A DNA stretch of 64,000 nt from Hyphomonadaceae bacterium TMED5 (GCA_002173095.1 NHBK01000008.1:62001-126000), one strand, 5' to 3'. Positions 31,266 through 41,960 are shown, counted from the stretch's first letter. Notes: generated by a model from the letters alone, not told the origin. Translations and numbers: made by a program.

Positions 31266-32459
31266 CTACAACCCGCGGAAAAGCTCAAGAAGTCCAGCCT
31301 CTTCAAAGTCGCCAAGCGTAATAAAAATCGCAAGAACGGCCAAAAAGACCAGAGTTATAAATTTGGATTTCAGCAGTAGCTCCTCAGAGAGCCCTTTCCC
31401 AGTTACGGCTTCGTAAGTGTTGAAGACAACAACGCCGCCATCAAGGATTGGAAGAGGCAGAAGGTTGAAAAAACCCACTGCTACTGAAATGAATGCGACA
31501 AGCTGTAAGTTGCTCATCAACAGCATGTAAAGGCGTGTGCCGAGACTAACCTGTTCGGCTTCAAGCGTTGTTCGAGCCATTCCGCCAGCTACGTTTGCAA
31601 TACCGACAGGACCGGAGAGTTGCTGAATAGACTCCCTGCCCGTCACGATCCTTCCGAGCATATCGATAGACGAACTGATCGTTCCGAATGTTTCTGACAC
31701 ACCATATCCGACTGCACTCACAGGGTTTAGTCGGTTTCGGTCTACAAGCTCGCGCTGCAATGCGACACCGATAAAGCCCGTCCGTTCAGTGATCCCGATA
31801 GCGTTGGTTCTCGTCTCACGTTGCGGAACAAGCGATATCTCCACCAGCTCTTCGCCGCGCAGCATTTCAAGATCGACCGTGTCATTGCTGGAAAGCTTAA
31901 TCTCTTCAAGAATGACCTTCTGGCGGTTCGCTTCTCTGCCATTCACCGTAACAAATACATCGCCTGGAAGAATGCCAGCCGCTTCGGCAACGGAATCTTC
32001 CATAACTTCGGCAACCGTGATTCGCTGAATCGGGTCACCCAGAATCATTCCCAGGCTGGCGAAAATTCCGATCGCCAGGATAAAGTTCGCAAATGGTCCC
32101 GCGAGGGCAACGACAATTCGGGCGCCGGCGCTCAGTTCAGTGAATGGGCGACCGACCGGCTTTTCTGCTTCTGGGAGGTCTTCATTTTGATCACTGGCCT
32201 TACCTTCGTTTTCGATGATTCCATCTTCAGCAACGAAGTTTACAAAGCCGCCGAGCGGAAGCCAGTTTACCCGCCAACGCGTATTGTTTTTGTCTTTGAT
32301 CTCAAAAATGGATTTGCCAAAACCCATGGAGAAGGACTCCACAGCGGCGCCAAAATAACGACCAGCCCAATAGTGCCCCAACTCATGAATTACGATCACA
32401 ATCGAAATCACGATTACGAACATGAGGGGATACAAGAAACCCTGCGCGATCAGCGACAT
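31266..32459 (-). CDS. rseP: Site-2 metalloprotease RseP
   Basis: An intramembrane zinc protease (M50B). The HExxH motif is HELGH at 25-29 in the first helix. The LDG motif, NLLPLPILDGG, is near residue 335. A single PDZ domain is visible (about 120-220: AEAAGILPGDVFVTVNGREA), whereas E. coli RseP has two. It has 397 residues. By family it cleaves anti-sigma factors and leftover signal peptides. It lies between dxr and bamA, coupling envelope-stress control to envelope genes. Confidence 0.95.
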   Translation of the reverse strand: MSLIAQGFLYPLMFVIVISIVIVIHELGHYWAGRYFGAAVESFSMGFGKSIFEIKDKNNTRWRVNWLPLGGFVNFVAEDGIIENEGKASDQNEDLPEAEKPVGRPFTELSAGARIVVALAGPFANFILAIGIFASLGMILGDPIQRITVAEVMEDSVAEAAGILPGDVFVTVNGREANRQKVILEEIKLSSNDTVDLEMLRGEELVEISLVPQRETRTNAIGITERTGFIGVALQRELVDRNRLNPVSAVGYGVSETFGTISSSIDMLGRIVTGRESIQQLSGPVGIANVAGGMARTTLEAEQVSLGTRLYMLLMSNLQLVAFISVAVGFFNLLPLPILDGGVVVFNTYEAVTGKGLSEELLLKSKFITLVFLAVLAIFITLGDFEEAGLLELFRGL

Positions 32460-32475
32460 ACGTCAGCTTTCCAAT

Positions 32476-33648
32476 CTAGACCAAAGCTTTGTCAGATATC
32501 CAACGCTCTACGCAGGCTGTAACCTGAAGCACGTCTTCAATTGACGAAATACTGTGTGGCATTTCATTGTTCGACCTGTCCAGAGCTTGTGTCAGTGATT
32601 GATCAACCAAGCTGGAAATATCGAGAAAACCGCACCTTTTTTCCAGAAACGCCTGTCCAGCAGCTTCATTCGCAGCATTAAACACACTGGTTCCCAGCGG
32701 GCCCGCATCAGCTGCTTTACGAGCAAGCCTTAACGCAGGAAATTTTTCATCGTCCGGCTCCTCGAAATCGAGACGAGCCAATTCGGCCAGATTTAAACGT
32801 TTCACATCGGTTGGCAGGCGATCTGGAACACTCAGCGCGTAAGCGATCGGCGTTTTCATATCCGGGCTGCCCATCTGCGCGAGGACCGAACCGTCAATAT
32901 ATGAGACCAGTGAGTGCACAATGGATTGAGGATGAATGAGAACGTCGATCTGTGTCTGGGGAATATCAAACAGATACACAGCTTCGATGAGCTCCAATCC
33001 CTTATTCATCATAGTGGCACTATCAAGAGAGTTCTTTGCGCCCATGGCCCAATTGGGATGAGCCAATGCCTGATCCGGCGTCGCGATACGCATCTCTTGC
33101 AGAGTGGAGGTTCGAAAAGGTCCACCCGATGCAGTCAGTGTTATGCGTTCCACACGATTTGAAGCGTCCCAGCATTGAAGCAGAGCGTTGTGCTCTGAAT
33201 CGACCGGAATGATTCGAACACCATTCTTTTCGGCACGTGCTTTCATGATAGGACCAGCACACACCATTGCTTCCTTATTTGCGAGCAGAATATCATTTCC
33301 TGCGTCGACGGCCGCCATTGTAGGGAGAAGCCCGCACGTCCCAGATATTGCAGCCATCACCCGGTCTACTTTACGGCTGGCGGCCATTTCGACCTCAGCA
33401 TCCCCACACGCGACCTCAATACCGGTGCCCGCGAGCCCAGATTTCAGCGCACCGTATTTCGTGACATCCTGAATGACTGCGATTTTAGGACGAAACTGAA
33501 GCGCCTGCTCTATCAGCAACTCGACATTTCTGCCCGCTATAAGAGCCACAATCTGGATGTCCTGCGCGCCGCTTGCGTTTACATGCGAAACGACATCCAG
33601 CGTTGAAACTCCAATCGAGCCCGTCGACCCCAGTACCGTTAGTTTCAT
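32476..33648 (-). CDS. dxr: 1-deoxy-D-xylulose 5-phosphate reductoisomerase
   Basis: First committed step of the non-mevalonate isoprenoid pathway; the target of fosmidomycin. It has 390 residues. The NADPH-binding motif GSTGSIGVSTLDV is at the N-terminus. The metal and substrate segments are LLANKEAMVCAG, PVDSEHNALLQC and TASGGPFR, then HPNWAMGAKNSLDSATMMNKGLELIEA. The start overlaps the cdsA stop (TAATG-type), and rseP follows 16 bp later. The isoprenoids feed UppS, two genes upstream. Confidence 0.97.
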   Translation of the reverse strand: MKLTVLGSTGSIGVSTLDVVSHVNASGAQDIQIVALIAGRNVELLIEQALQFRPKIAVIQDVTKYGALKSGLAGTGIEVACGDAEVEMAASRKVDRVMAAISGTCGLLPTMAAVDAGNDILLANKEAMVCAGPIMKARAEKNGVRIIPVDSEHNALLQCWDASNRVERITLTASGGPFRTSTLQEMRIATPDQALAHPNWAMGAKNSLDSATMMNKGLELIEAVYLFDIPQTQIDVLIHPQSIVHSLVSYIDGSVLAQMGSPDMKTPIAYALSVPDRLPTDVKRLNLAELARLDFEEPDDEKFPALRLARKAADAGPLGTSVFNAANEAAGQAFLEKRCGFLDISSLVDQSLTQALDRSNNEMPHSISSIEDVLQVTACVERWISDKALV

Positions 33649-34484
33649 TATTCACCCAGCCCAAGAAACGTGTCCGGAAAGTCCGGAAAGATACTGAAAA
33701 GGATGGCGAGCACTAGCAGAACAGCTGAGAATGAGTCCAGCCGATCCAGAATACCGCCATGCCCGGGAATAAGAGCACCAGAGTCCTTTACGTTGAACTG
33801 ACGTTTCCAGAGCGATTCAGCCAGATCCCCCAATTGTCCAATCACACTGACGCCAGCGGTGAAGAACACCCAGTTCATCAGGCTTCCCTCGAGTATGCCG
33901 GATGCCAATGCCCCGATAAGTGCGGTGCAGATAACAGCCCCAGCAGCACCAGACCAGGTTTTGTTTGGGCTACCGCGCGGTGCCAGTTGAGGCCCGCCAA
34001 ACCCCCGACCCGCAAAATATGCGGAGATATCTGTCGCCCAAACACTCGTCATAACCACAATGGTCATGAAAAGCCCTGTCATCGACACGCCGCGGAGCTC
34101 AATAAGCCCCATTACGGCTCCGAAAATCACACAAACACCGAGCAGCAGCCATGCTCGCTTCGGCGTTTTGAGAACAACCATAAGACCTGTCGTCAGAGAT
34201 ACGAGCGCAATCAAGGCCACCAAGACGGAAACTAGACCGGTTGCAGCAAGGCCTAATGCGCACAGCAGTATGCCGCCCACGCACAGAAACATTGGTGATC
34301 TTGGGTCTTTGGTCGTAACGGTCCAGAATTCGGACCACATCAGGGCTGCACACGCCAAGCCTGCGATCAAAAGAACATATCCGCCGGCCCAGACAACGAA
34401 TAAACCAGCAGGTATGAGCACCAACGCAGATATCAGGCGTAGCATCAGACCGTCTGGATTTGGCGACTTCAGAGCCGCTGCCAT
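33648..34484 (-). CDS. cdsA: Phosphatidate cytidylyltransferase
   Basis: Makes CDP-diacylglycerol, the precursor of all phospholipids, at the inner membrane. The CdsA signature is seen from SLWKRQFNVKDSG to IPGHGGILDRLDS near the C-terminus, with several hydrophobic helices before it. I chose ATG 34484 (278 residues), whose A is shared with the uppS stop TAA. The open frame continues 17 codons upstream inside uppS without family support. It is coupled at both ends (uppS and dxr). Confidence 0.95.
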   Translation of the reverse strand: MAAALKSPNPDGLMLRLISALVLIPAGLFVVWAGGYVLLIAGLACAALMWSEFWTVTTKDPRSPMFLCVGGILLCALGLAATGLVSVLVALIALVSLTTGLMVVLKTPKRAWLLLGVCVIFGAVMGLIELRGVSMTGLFMTIVVMTSVWATDISAYFAGRGFGGPQLAPRGSPNKTWSGAAGAVICTALIGALASGILEGSLMNWVFFTAGVSVIGQLGDLAESLWKRQFNVKDSGALIPGHGGILDRLDSFSAVLLVLAILFSIFPDFPDTFLGLGE

Positions 34485-35215
34485 TAGTTTTCGGTCTCGT
34501 TGACCGTCAGGCCGCCATAACGCCGGTCCCGGCATTTATAGATACCTAGAGCGTCTTTGAGATGTTCTTCGCCGAAGTCTGGCCAGAGGCAATCCATGAA
34601 AACCAGTTCGGAATAGGCAATTTGCCAAAGCAGGAAATTGCTTAAACGATATTCGCCGCTGGTGCGAACCAGGAGGTCCGGGTCGGGAATTTCACCGAAC
34701 CACATCGATTCAGAGAATATGTCGGTCGTGATATCTTCGGGTTGGAGCTCACCCGTTTTGACCCGCTGCGCAATCGCGCGTGATGCCTCGACGAGTTCGT
34801 CACGGCTGCCATAATTGAAAGCAATATTGAGATTGAACTCAGTGTTATGAGCCGTTTGGCCTTCGGCCTTCTCAATGAGCTTGAGAATGTCGTCTGGAAG
34901 TCCGGAACGACTACCGAGAACACGAACCTTCACGCCGTCCTGCGCGAGCTTCTTCAAATCCTGCTGTACGTAGAGACGAAGAAGCGAAAATAGCGAAGAG
35001 ATTTCAGCAGCAGGACGTTTCCAGTTTTCAGAGGAAAACGAGAAGACCGTCAAATGCTGCAGACTCAGCCCCTGACAAGCTCGCACGGTGCGCCTCAGGG
35101 CTTCCACGCCACGCTCATGGCCTGCTTGTCTCGGCAGGCCTCGCTGTTTAGCCCAGCGACCATTGCCATCCATGATGATGGCGATGTGCTTTATGTCAGC
35201 TGACGCGTCGCCCAT
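34484..35215 (-). CDS. uppS: Undecaprenyl diphosphate synthase
   Basis: A cis-prenyltransferase that makes the C55 lipid carrier for peptidoglycan and polysaccharide. It has 243 residues. Motifs: IAIIMDGNGRWAKQRGLPRQAGH with the catalytic Asp, FSFSSENWKRP, LNIAFNYGSRDE and the C-terminal PDLLVRTSGEYRLSNFLLWQIAYSEL. It begins 24 bp after frr. The frr-uppS-cdsA-dxr order is widely conserved. Confidence 0.97.
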   Translation of the reverse strand: MGDASADIKHIAIIMDGNGRWAKQRGLPRQAGHERGVEALRRTVRACQGLSLQHLTVFSFSSENWKRPAAEISSLFSLLRLYVQQDLKKLAQDGVKVRVLGSRSGLPDDILKLIEKAEGQTAHNTEFNLNIAFNYGSRDELVEASRAIAQRVKTGELQPEDITTDIFSESMWFGEIPDPDLLVRTSGEYRLSNFLLWQIAYSELVFMDCLWPDFGEEHLKDALGIYKCRDRRYGGLTVNETEN

Positions 35216-35239
35216 AATGCGTTCAGATCAAACAGGTGA

Positions 35240-35806
35240 TTAAACCTGCATGATCTCTTCTTCTTTGGACTTCAGAGCATCATCAATGCGTTTGATGTAT
35301 TTGTCCGTGAGCTTTTGAACGTCGTCAGAAAAAGCTTTTTGCTCATCTTCTGAAATGTCGCCGTTCTTCTGCATTTTTTTCAATACATCCATGCCGTCGC
35401 GACGCACGTTGCGGATACCGATACGCGCCTGTTCCGCATATTTGCCCGCGACCTTGGCCAGGTCCGCACGACGTTCCTCATTCAATGGTGGAATAGGAAT
35501 GCGAAGATTAGTGCCGTCAACGACAGGGTTTAGTCCGAGGCCCGCATCACGGATCGCTTTATCGGCTGCCTGAACATTGCCCTTATCCCAGATATTGACT
35601 GCAATCATGCGAGGATCAGGAACAGAAACAGAGCCGACCTGGTTCAGCGGCGTTTGAGCGCCATAAGCCATGACTGTGACATTATCGAGTAAGCTTGCGG
35701 ACGCACGTCCTGTACGCAGGCCGCCGAATTCTGAAGACAGAGACTCAAGCGTTTTATCCATACGCTTTTTCAGCGCAGCTTCGTCATAATCTACTTCTTC
35801 TGACAT
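35240..35806 (-). CDS. frr: Ribosome recycling factor
   Basis: Splits post-termination ribosomes together with EF-G. It has 188 residues, the standard length. It is nearly all helical, with [20 protein letters not shown] at the hinge region and the ending [22 protein letters not shown] typical of the family. It lies 10 bp after pyrH and before uppS. Confidence 0.97.
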   Translation of the reverse strand: MSEEVDYDEAALKKRMDKTLESLSSEFGGLRTGRASASLLDNVTVMAYGAQTPLNQVGSVSVPDPRMIAVNIWDKGNVQAADKAIRDAGLGLNPVVDGTNLRIPIPPLNEERRADLAKVAGKYAEQARIGIRNVRRDGMDVLKKMQKNGDISEDEQKAFSDDVQKLTDKYIKRIDDALKSKEEEIMQV

Positions 35807-35816
35807 AATGGTGTCC

Positions 35817-36560
35817 TTAAGTGTCGGAAATGACCGTACAAATCCCCTGACCCGTCAGAACGTTATGCAGCGCTCCCTCTTCGTGGAGATTGAAGACTAC
35901 GATCGGAATATTGCTATCTCTTAGCAGGCTCACAGCCGACGCGTCCATCACTCTGAGGTCGCGAGCCAGAACATCCTGATAAGTCAGCGTGTCGTAACGC
36001 TCAGCATCTGGGAATTTTTTAGGGTCTGCTGAGTAAACACCATCGACCTGCGTGCCCTTAAGCATTGCATCACAGCCCATCTCAGCTGCGCGCAGCGCTG
36101 CGCCCGTGTCAGTGGTGAAATAAGGATTGCCTGTGCCGGCGGCAAAAATAACGATCCGGCCTTTTTCCATATGGCGGATCGCTTTGCGTCGAATGAAAGG
36201 TTCACAGACGGTGTGCATTGGAATTGCAGACTGAACGCGCGTTGGAATGCCAATGCGTTCAAGTGCGGACTGCATGGCGAGCGCGTTCATCACGGTCGCC
36301 AGCATGCCCATGTGGTCTGCCTGAGCGCGCTCCATTCCCTGAGCAGCGCCTGCGAGACCTCGGAAGATATTTCCACCACCAATCACCAGACAAATTTCAG
36401 CGCCGGCCTGGACCGACGCTGAGATGCCTTTGGCGAAGCTGGCACAAGTGGCTATATCGATGCCGAACCCGGTGTCTCCCATGAGCGCTTCCCCTGAAAT
36501 TTTCAGAAGAACTCTCTTGAACCGAAAGTCAGATGGAGAAGGCAAATTGGTCTCGTCCAT
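35817..36560 (-). CDS. pyrH: Uridylate kinase
   Basis: Phosphorylates UMP to UDP. It is an amino-acid-kinase-fold enzyme of 247 residues. Motifs: [15 protein letters not shown] at the N-terminus, [27 protein letters not shown], and [38 protein letters not shown]. It follows tsf by 72 bp and has a GGAG-type ribosome site. The UDP product feeds PyrG and, through UDP sugars, the Lpx enzymes downstream. Confidence 0.97.
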   Translation of the reverse strand: MDETNLPSPSDFRFKRVLLKISGEALMGDTGFGIDIATCASFAKGISASVQAGAEICLVIGGGNIFRGLAGAAQGMERAQADHMGMLATVMNALAMQSALERIGIPTRVQSAIPMHTVCEPFIRRKAIRHMEKGRIVIFAAGTGNPYFTTDTGAALRAAEMGCDAMLKGTQVDGVYSADPKKFPDAERYDTLTYQDVLARDLRVMDASAVSLLRDSNIPIVVFNLHEEGALHNVLTGQGICTVISDT

Positions 36561-36632
36561 GACAGTCGGCTCCTTGAATTAAGACACTCAGAACTGGTTT
36601 GCCGGATTCGGCGAATTCAATCCAGAGGTTTA

Positions 36633-37550
36633 TTAGCTGGATTTCGTCGCAGCAGCGACTTCAGCAGCAAAATCAGCTTCTTCTTTCTCGATGCCTTCAC
36701 CGAGAGTCATACGCTTGAAGCCAACCAGCTCTGACTTCTGAGAAGACAGGAACTGAGCTACTGTTTCGTCCGGATTCATCACGAACTGCTGCTCGACCAG
36801 AACAACTTCTTTGTAGAACTTGTTCAGACGGCCAACGATCATCTTCTCGATAACCGCTTCTGGTTTACCAGATTCACGAGCCTGATCGGTCAGAACTGCT
36901 TTCTCACGCGCAACGAGCTCTGGATCGAGTTCGTCTGTGGTACCTGCAGCCGGGCTCGTCGCAGCGATGTGCATAGCGACTTTACGGCCGGTTTCAGCCA
37001 TTTCGTCAGCGCCTGCTTCACCCTTAAGAGCGACCAGAACACCGATACGGCCAAGGCCGTCAGCGGCAGCACCGTGGATGTAGTTCGTGACTACGCCTTC
37101 AGGAGACTCAATTTTCTCGACGCGACGCAAAGTGATGTTTTCACCAATCGTCGCAATCAGACGCGTGATCTGATCAGAAATCGTGCCGTCGCCAGATGTC
37201 GCAGGAGCCGCCAGAAGAGCTTCTTTCGTGCCATCTGTGTCAAGCGCAGCTTTCGCGAAGCTGAGAAGCGTGGACTGGAAGCCTTCGTTACGAGCCACGA
37301 AGTCAGTCTCGGCGTTGAGTTCAACCAGAACGCCAGTTTTCTTGTCGTCAGAAATGACGGCCGCAACCAGACCGTCCGCTGCTACGCGGTCAGCTTTTTT
37401 AGCAGCTTTAGAGAGACCCTTCGCACGAAGCCAGTCAATCGCTGCTTCTACGTCGCCGTCATTCTCAACGAGCGCTTTTTTGGCATCCATCATGCCCGCG
37501 CCAGTTTTCTCGCGCAGGTCTTTGACCAGCGCCGCTGTAATCTGAGCCAT
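36633..37550 (-). CDS. tsf: Elongation factor Ts
   Basis: Nucleotide-exchange factor for EF-Tu. It has 305 residues. The N-terminal domain begins [27 protein letters not shown], the family signature that contacts EF-Tu. The core has [17 protein letters not shown], and the C-terminal module has [11 protein letters not shown]. It lies 28 bp after rpsB; rpsB-tsf is one of the best conserved bacterial pairs. Confidence 0.98.
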   Translation of the reverse strand: MAQITAALVKDLREKTGAGMMDAKKALVENDGDVEAAIDWLRAKGLSKAAKKADRVAADGLVAAVISDDKKTGVLVELNAETDFVARNEGFQSTLLSFAKAALDTDGTKEALLAAPATSGDGTISDQITRLIATIGENITLRRVEKIESPEGVVTNYIHGAAADGLGRIGVLVALKGEAGADEMAETGRKVAMHIAATSPAAGTTDELDPELVAREKAVLTDQARESGKPEAVIEKMIVGRLNKFYKEVVLVEQQFVMNPDETVAQFLSSQKSELVGFKRMTLGEGIEKEEADFAAEVAAATKSS

Positions 37551-37578
37551 GTCAGTTTAGCCTTTATCTTAGGGGTTA

Positions 37579-38397
37579 CTAAGCTTCAGTGGTTTCTTTT
37601 GAATCGTCATCAGACGCTTCGCCTGATTCAGCCGCAGCCAGATCAGCAGCCGCAACTTCAGACAGATCTTCAGATTCGCCGAGGTCGATGCCGAGGCCAG
37701 CTGTAGATTCAGCGAGACCATCCAGAACAGCGTCTGCAATCAGGTTCGCATAGAGCGAGATCGCACGAGCCGCGTCGTCATTGCCCGGGAATGGGAAATC
37801 GACATCGTCTGGGTCACAGTTTGTATCAACAACTGCGATAACCGGGATACCAAGCTTCTTAGCTTCTTTAATAGCAATCTGCTCTTTGTTCGTGTCGATG
37901 ACGAACATCAGGTCAGGCAGGTCGCCCATGTCCTGAATACCACCGAGTGCGCGCTCAAGTTTTTCACGCTCGCGCTCACGGTTGAGAAGCTCTTTCTTGG
38001 TCAGACCAGAAACGTTGCCGCCTTCGCCGAGAAGCTCAGTGAGTTCTTTCAGGCGTTTGATAGAGTGAGCAACAGTCTGCCAGTTGGTCAGCGTGCCGCC
38101 GAGCCAGCGATGGTTCATATAGTACTGAGCGCAACGTTGTGCGGCTTCAGCTACCGGGTCCGCAGCCTGACGCTTCGTACCTACGAAAAGAACACGACCG
38201 CCTTTAGCAACAGTCTCACGTACTTTTACCAGCGCCTGGTGAAGGAGCGGAACAGTTTGAGACAGGTCGATAATGTGAATGTGGCTACGCTCACCGTAGA
38301 TGAATTTCTTCATCTTAGGGTTCCAGCGGTGAGTTTGGTGACCAAAGTGTACGCCAGCTTCAAGCAGCTGGGCCATTGTGAATTCAGGCAGAGCCAT
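37579..38397 (-). CDS. rpsB: 30S ribosomal protein S2
   Basis: Small-subunit ribosomal protein. I chose ATG 38397 (272 residues, [25 protein letters not shown]), preceded by GGAG at 8 bases. The open frame extends 23 codons into the leader without family support. S2 blocks: [64 protein letters not shown]. The last 25 residues form an acidic Asp/Glu/Ser tail, common in alphaproteobacteria. It is the first gene of the translation/envelope cluster. Confidence 0.98.
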   Translation of the reverse strand: MALPEFTMAQLLEAGVHFGHQTHRWNPKMKKFIYGERSHIHIIDLSQTVPLLHQALVKVRETVAKGGRVLFVGTKRQAADPVAEAAQRCAQYYMNHRWLGGTLTNWQTVAHSIKRLKELTELLGEGGNVSGLTKKELLNREREREKLERALGGIQDMGDLPDLMFVIDTNKEQIAIKEAKKLGIPVIAVVDTNCDPDDVDFPFPGNDDAARAISLYANLIADAVLDGLAESTAGLGIDLGESEDLSEVAAADLAAAESGEASDDDSKETTEA

Positions 38398-38495
38398 TAG
38401 ATTTTCTCCAATCCGGTTAGCCGCCGCAGGCAAAGCCAGGTCGTTATGACCCAGCACCGGATGCACCGTGATGCTGCCCGCGTGTCGGAATAGGC
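38398..38495 (-). promoter_or_regulatory. rpsB 5' leader
   Basis: About 100 transcribed bases precede rpsB, more than most genes here have. They include a CAGCA...TGCTG stem around a CACGGTGCATCCGGTG core. S2 is known to regulate its own mRNA in several bacteria, so an S2-binding leader is possible. I cannot match a specific published motif. Confidence 0.35.
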
Positions 38496-38499
38496 GTGG

Positions 38500-38527
38500 C
38501 TTATACAGCTTTTAGCCTTGCTGGCAA
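38500..38527 (-). promoter_or_regulatory. Candidate sigma-70 promoter for rpsB-tsf
   Basis: On the minus strand TTGCCA (38527-38522) and TATAAG (38505-38500) are 16 bases apart, just after the dnaE stop. It is a good consensus match for a strongly expressed ribosomal operon. Confidence 0.65.
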
Positions 38528-38534
38528 CCTAAGA

Positions 38535-41500
38535 TTACGCAGCTAATTCACGAACTGTGCGCACACCCGGTGCTGACTTGAGCGCCTGCGCCGCTGCTGT
38601 GCCAACGGCGTACTTGCCAGGAAGCGCAACAATCGCCACGCCGCCGCCCTTTACGGGCACTTCCAGACGAATTTCACCGCGCTCATGAGTAGATAAATCC
38701 GTCAGGTGTTTAGACACCTGAACCAAAGCTTCGCAGTCAGTTCCGGCCACCAGACTTACGATAAGCCCTTTTGGGGCTCCAAGCATGGCTTTTTCCAGAG
38801 GAATAGCCCCATCGACCGTCAGCCGGATCTCATCATCCTTGATGCGAGGACGAATCCGAATGACGACAGATGCGCCAACTTCAATGTCGTCGCGAATGTC
38901 CATCAGCGTCTCAGGCGGGACCATGGCCTCAAACTCACCGGTCGGATCAGAGAAGGTCACCCAGGCGAATTTTCCGCCCGCCTGTGCCGGGCGCTCATTT
39001 CTCGCACGGACAATACCCATCATTTCCAGAGACGCTTTTTCTCGCGCTGCGGTCTGAATATCCATCGCGAAGGTGATACGTTCGCGCGCACCTGCCAGAA
39101 GCAAGCCATCTAACGGGTGCCCACTCAGATAGAAACCAATGGCTTTAAACTCGTGATCGAGGAGCTGAGAAGAGCTCCAGACAGATGCGCGTGGAATTGG
39201 CGCACGGGTCTGAGACTTATCATCGCCAAAAAGGCTATTCTGATTTGCCGCGCGGTCATCCGCTGCAGAAGATGCCGTAGCGACCAGTACATCCACCGCG
39301 GCAAGCGCCCTCGCCCGGTTAGGCTCCAGCTTGTCGAATGCACCTGCTTTCGCCAGCGATTCCAGACATTTTCTATTGATTAGGCGCGGGTCTACGCGCT
39401 CCGCAAAATCATGGAGACTATCGAAGGGACGTTGTTCCCGAATAGCGCACACATGCTTCATCGCCTCCATGCCCACGCCTTTAATAGCGCCTAGCGCATA
39501 GACAATGACACCGTCTCGAACGTCAAAGTCAGCATTGCTAGAATTGATGTCCGGGGCTGCCACAGGAATGCTCAGTCGACGAGCCTCCTGAAAGAACGCA
39601 GCCAGTTTGTCGGTGTTTTGAATATCGAGGCTCATGGAAGCCGCGAGGAATTCAATCGGATGGTTCGCCTTCAGATATCCTGTCTGATAGGAGATCGCTG
39701 CATATGCCGCAGCGTGTGATTTGTTGAAGCCGTAGCCAGCGAACTTTTCCATAACGTCGAAGATGTGGCTGGCTTGTTTTTCCGGGACGTCTTTCTCAGC
39801 AGCGCCTTCAACAAAGCGCTTACGCTGCTTGAGCATTTCCTCGACTTTTTTCTTACCCATCGCCCGACGGAGCATGTCAGCTTCACCGAGTGAGTAACCG
39901 GCCAGTTCCTGCGCCATCCGCATAACCTGTTCCTGATAAACAGGCACGCCATAGGTCTCTTCAAGGATCGGCTTGAGGAGCGGGTGATAATAATCCGCTT
40001 CTACCTTGCCGAATTTTACATCGACGAACTGCGGGATGTTATCCATCGGGCCCGGACGATAGAGCGAGATGATAGCGATGACGTCTTCCATCGAGCCCGG
40101 CTGAACTTTCTTCAGCGTATCCCGCATGCCCTGCCCCTCGAGCTGGAACACGCCCAACGTGTCGCCGACCGACATGAGCTGATAGGTTTTCTCATCATCA
40201 TATGACCGCCAGGCTTGCGGCATGGACATATGTGTCTGTTCCAGGAAGTTCAGCGCCCGGTGAACAACGGTAAGCGTTTTCAGGCCGAGGAAGTCAAACT
40301 TTACCAGACCGGCCTGCTCTGCCCATTTCATATTCAACTGTGTCGCGGGCAGGTCTGAACGCGGGTCTCGGAAGAGAGGCGTCAGTTTAACGAGCGGTCG
40401 GTCGCCAATAACGACACCGGCGGCGTGCGTACCACAGTTCCGGAACAGACCTTCCAGTGCCAGTGCTTTATCCAGCATTTCGCCAACGAGTGGGTCCCGG
40501 TCTTTTTCTTCGTCAAACTTCGGTTCATCCGCAATCGCGTCTTTGAGCTTTGGCGGCTTTGCAGGATTGAACGGAATGAGCTTGGATAGTCGGTCAACCT
40601 GGCCGTAAGGCATTTGCATGACCCGGCCAACGTCTCGCACCACAGCTTTTGCCTGCAACGTACCAAAGGTGATAATCGAGGCGACGCTTTCTTCCCCATA
40701 TTTGTCACGAACATATCGGATCACCTCGCCGCGACGTTCCTGACAAAAGTCAACGTCGAAGTCAGGCATGGAGACACGTTCCGGGTTGAGGAAGCGCTCA
40801 AAGAGAAGACCGAACCGAAGCGGGTCAAGGTCGGTAATCAACAGAACCCAGGCCACAAGTGAACCTGCACCAGAACCACGCCCCGGCCCCACTGGAATAT
40901 CGTGTTCCTTCGCCCATTTGATGAAGTCCGATACGATAAGGAAGTAGCCGGGGAAGCCCATATTCTCGATAATGCCCAGCTCATAATCGAGACGCTTTTG
41001 ATAATCCTCGCGCGAGCCATACATCTTTTCAGCTTCAGCGAGCCGATTATTCAGGCCTTCATTTGCCTGAGCGCGCAGCTCATCAGCCTCGCTACGACCA
41101 AAACCGCCATCAAAGTGTGGGAGAATTGGGTCACGGAGACGAGGACGCACTGCGCAACGCTGAGCGACTTCAACTGTGTTCGAAATGGCCTCAGGCAAAT
41201 CTGCAAACAGCTCGCGCATTTCCGCTTCGGTTTTCAGATAATGCTCTTCGGTAATCCGATAGCGTTCTGTCTGGCCAACATAATTACCGTTTCGAATACA
41301 CATCAACGCATCATGGGCTGCATGATCTGAACGCTTTAAAAAACGTGCATCCTGCACGGCCACAAGCGGCAAACCTAATTCGTATGCTGCTTCGATAAGG
41401 TAAGGTTCACTCTGAATTTCTTCAGCCTCGTCATGACGCTGAATATCGACATAGGCGCGCCCGGGATAAGCCGTTTTAAGCTTCTCAAGTGCAGCTCGCA

Positions 41501-41960
41501 CCTGATCGGCCTTACCACGACATGCTGCCTGACCAGCCGCGCCCCAGGCGCCACCTGAAAAAGCAATCAGTCCATCGGTTTGTTCAAAAGCGTGCTTTTC
41601 GGCAAGTACGGGAACGCCGTCCTGACTTTCCAGATAGGCGAAAGACCCAAGCTCCATAAGACGTTCATATCCACGGTCATCCTGAGCGAGGATGGTCATC
41701 TTATAGGTCGTTGAATCATGCGCTGCGGGGAGAATGTCGAACGAAACCCCAACAATGGGCTGCACGCCCTCACCTGCCAGGTATTCTGAAATCTCAAGCG
41801 CGCCGAAGAGATTGTTGTGGTCCGTCACAGCTACGGCTGGAATATCGTTAGCGATCGCCCAGTTTTTAATGTCCGATGACGTAATCATGCTCTCAAGGAG
41901 AGAGAATGACGATCTCACGCCCAGATGGATGAATTCCGGCTTGCGATAGGCTTCAGACAT
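38535..41960 (-). CDS. dnaE: DNA polymerase III alpha subunit (DnaE1 type)
   Basis: The replicative polymerase catalytic subunit. It has 1141 residues. An N-terminal PHP domain starts FIHLGVRSSFSLLESM with VTDHNNLFGALE. The polymerase core has GPGRGSGAGSLVAW and the catalytic aspartates in SMPDFDVDFCQERRGEV, then a (HhH)2 region and an OB-fold (about 990-1080, MGIVRARNERPAQAGGKFAWVTFSDPTGEFE). Length and the YGFNKSHAAAYA block fit the main polymerase, not the shorter error-prone DnaE2/ImuC. GGGAG precedes ATG 41960. It follows lolD by 36 bp. Confidence 0.97.
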   Translation of the reverse strand: MSEAYRKPEFIHLGVRSSFSLLESMITSSDIKNWAIANDIPAVAVTDHNNLFGALEISEYLAGEGVQPIVGVSFDILPAAHDSTTYKMTILAQDDRGYERLMELGSFAYLESQDGVPVLAEKHAFEQTDGLIAFSGGAWGAAGQAACRGKADQVRAALEKLKTAYPGRAYVDIQRHDEAEEIQSEPYLIEAAYELGLPLVAVQDARFLKRSDHAAHDALMCIRNGNYVGQTERYRITEEHYLKTEAEMRELFADLPEAISNTVEVAQRCAVRPRLRDPILPHFDGGFGRSEADELRAQANEGLNNRLAEAEKMYGSREDYQKRLDYELGIIENMGFPGYFLIVSDFIKWAKEHDIPVGPGRGSGAGSLVAWVLLITDLDPLRFGLLFERFLNPERVSMPDFDVDFCQERRGEVIRYVRDKYGEESVASIITFGTLQAKAVVRDVGRVMQMPYGQVDRLSKLIPFNPAKPPKLKDAIADEPKFDEEKDRDPLVGEMLDKALALEGLFRNCGTHAAGVVIGDRPLVKLTPLFRDPRSDLPATQLNMKWAEQAGLVKFDFLGLKTLTVVHRALNFLEQTHMSMPQAWRSYDDEKTYQLMSVGDTLGVFQLEGQGMRDTLKKVQPGSMEDVIAIISLYRPGPMDNIPQFVDVKFGKVEADYYHPLLKPILEETYGVPVYQEQVMRMAQELAGYSLGEADMLRRAMGKKKVEEMLKQRKRFVEGAAEKDVPEKQASHIFDVMEKFAGYGFNKSHAAAYAAISYQTGYLKANHPIEFLAASMSLDIQNTDKLAAFFQEARRLSIPVAAPDINSSNADFDVRDGVIVYALGAIKGVGMEAMKHVCAIREQRPFDSLHDFAERVDPRLINRKCLESLAKAGAFDKLEPNRARALAAVDVLVATASSAADDRAANQNSLFGDDKSQTRAPIPRASVWSSSQLLDHEFKAIGFYLSGHPLDGLLLAGARERITFAMDIQTAAREKASLEMMGIVRARNERPAQAGGKFAWVTFSDPTGEFEAMVPPETLMDIRDDIEVGASVVIRIRPRIKDDEIRLTVDGAIPLEKAMLGAPKGLIVSLVAGTDCEALVQVSKHLTDLSTHERGEIRLEVPVKGGGVAIVALPGKYAVGTAAAQALKSAPGVRTVRELAA

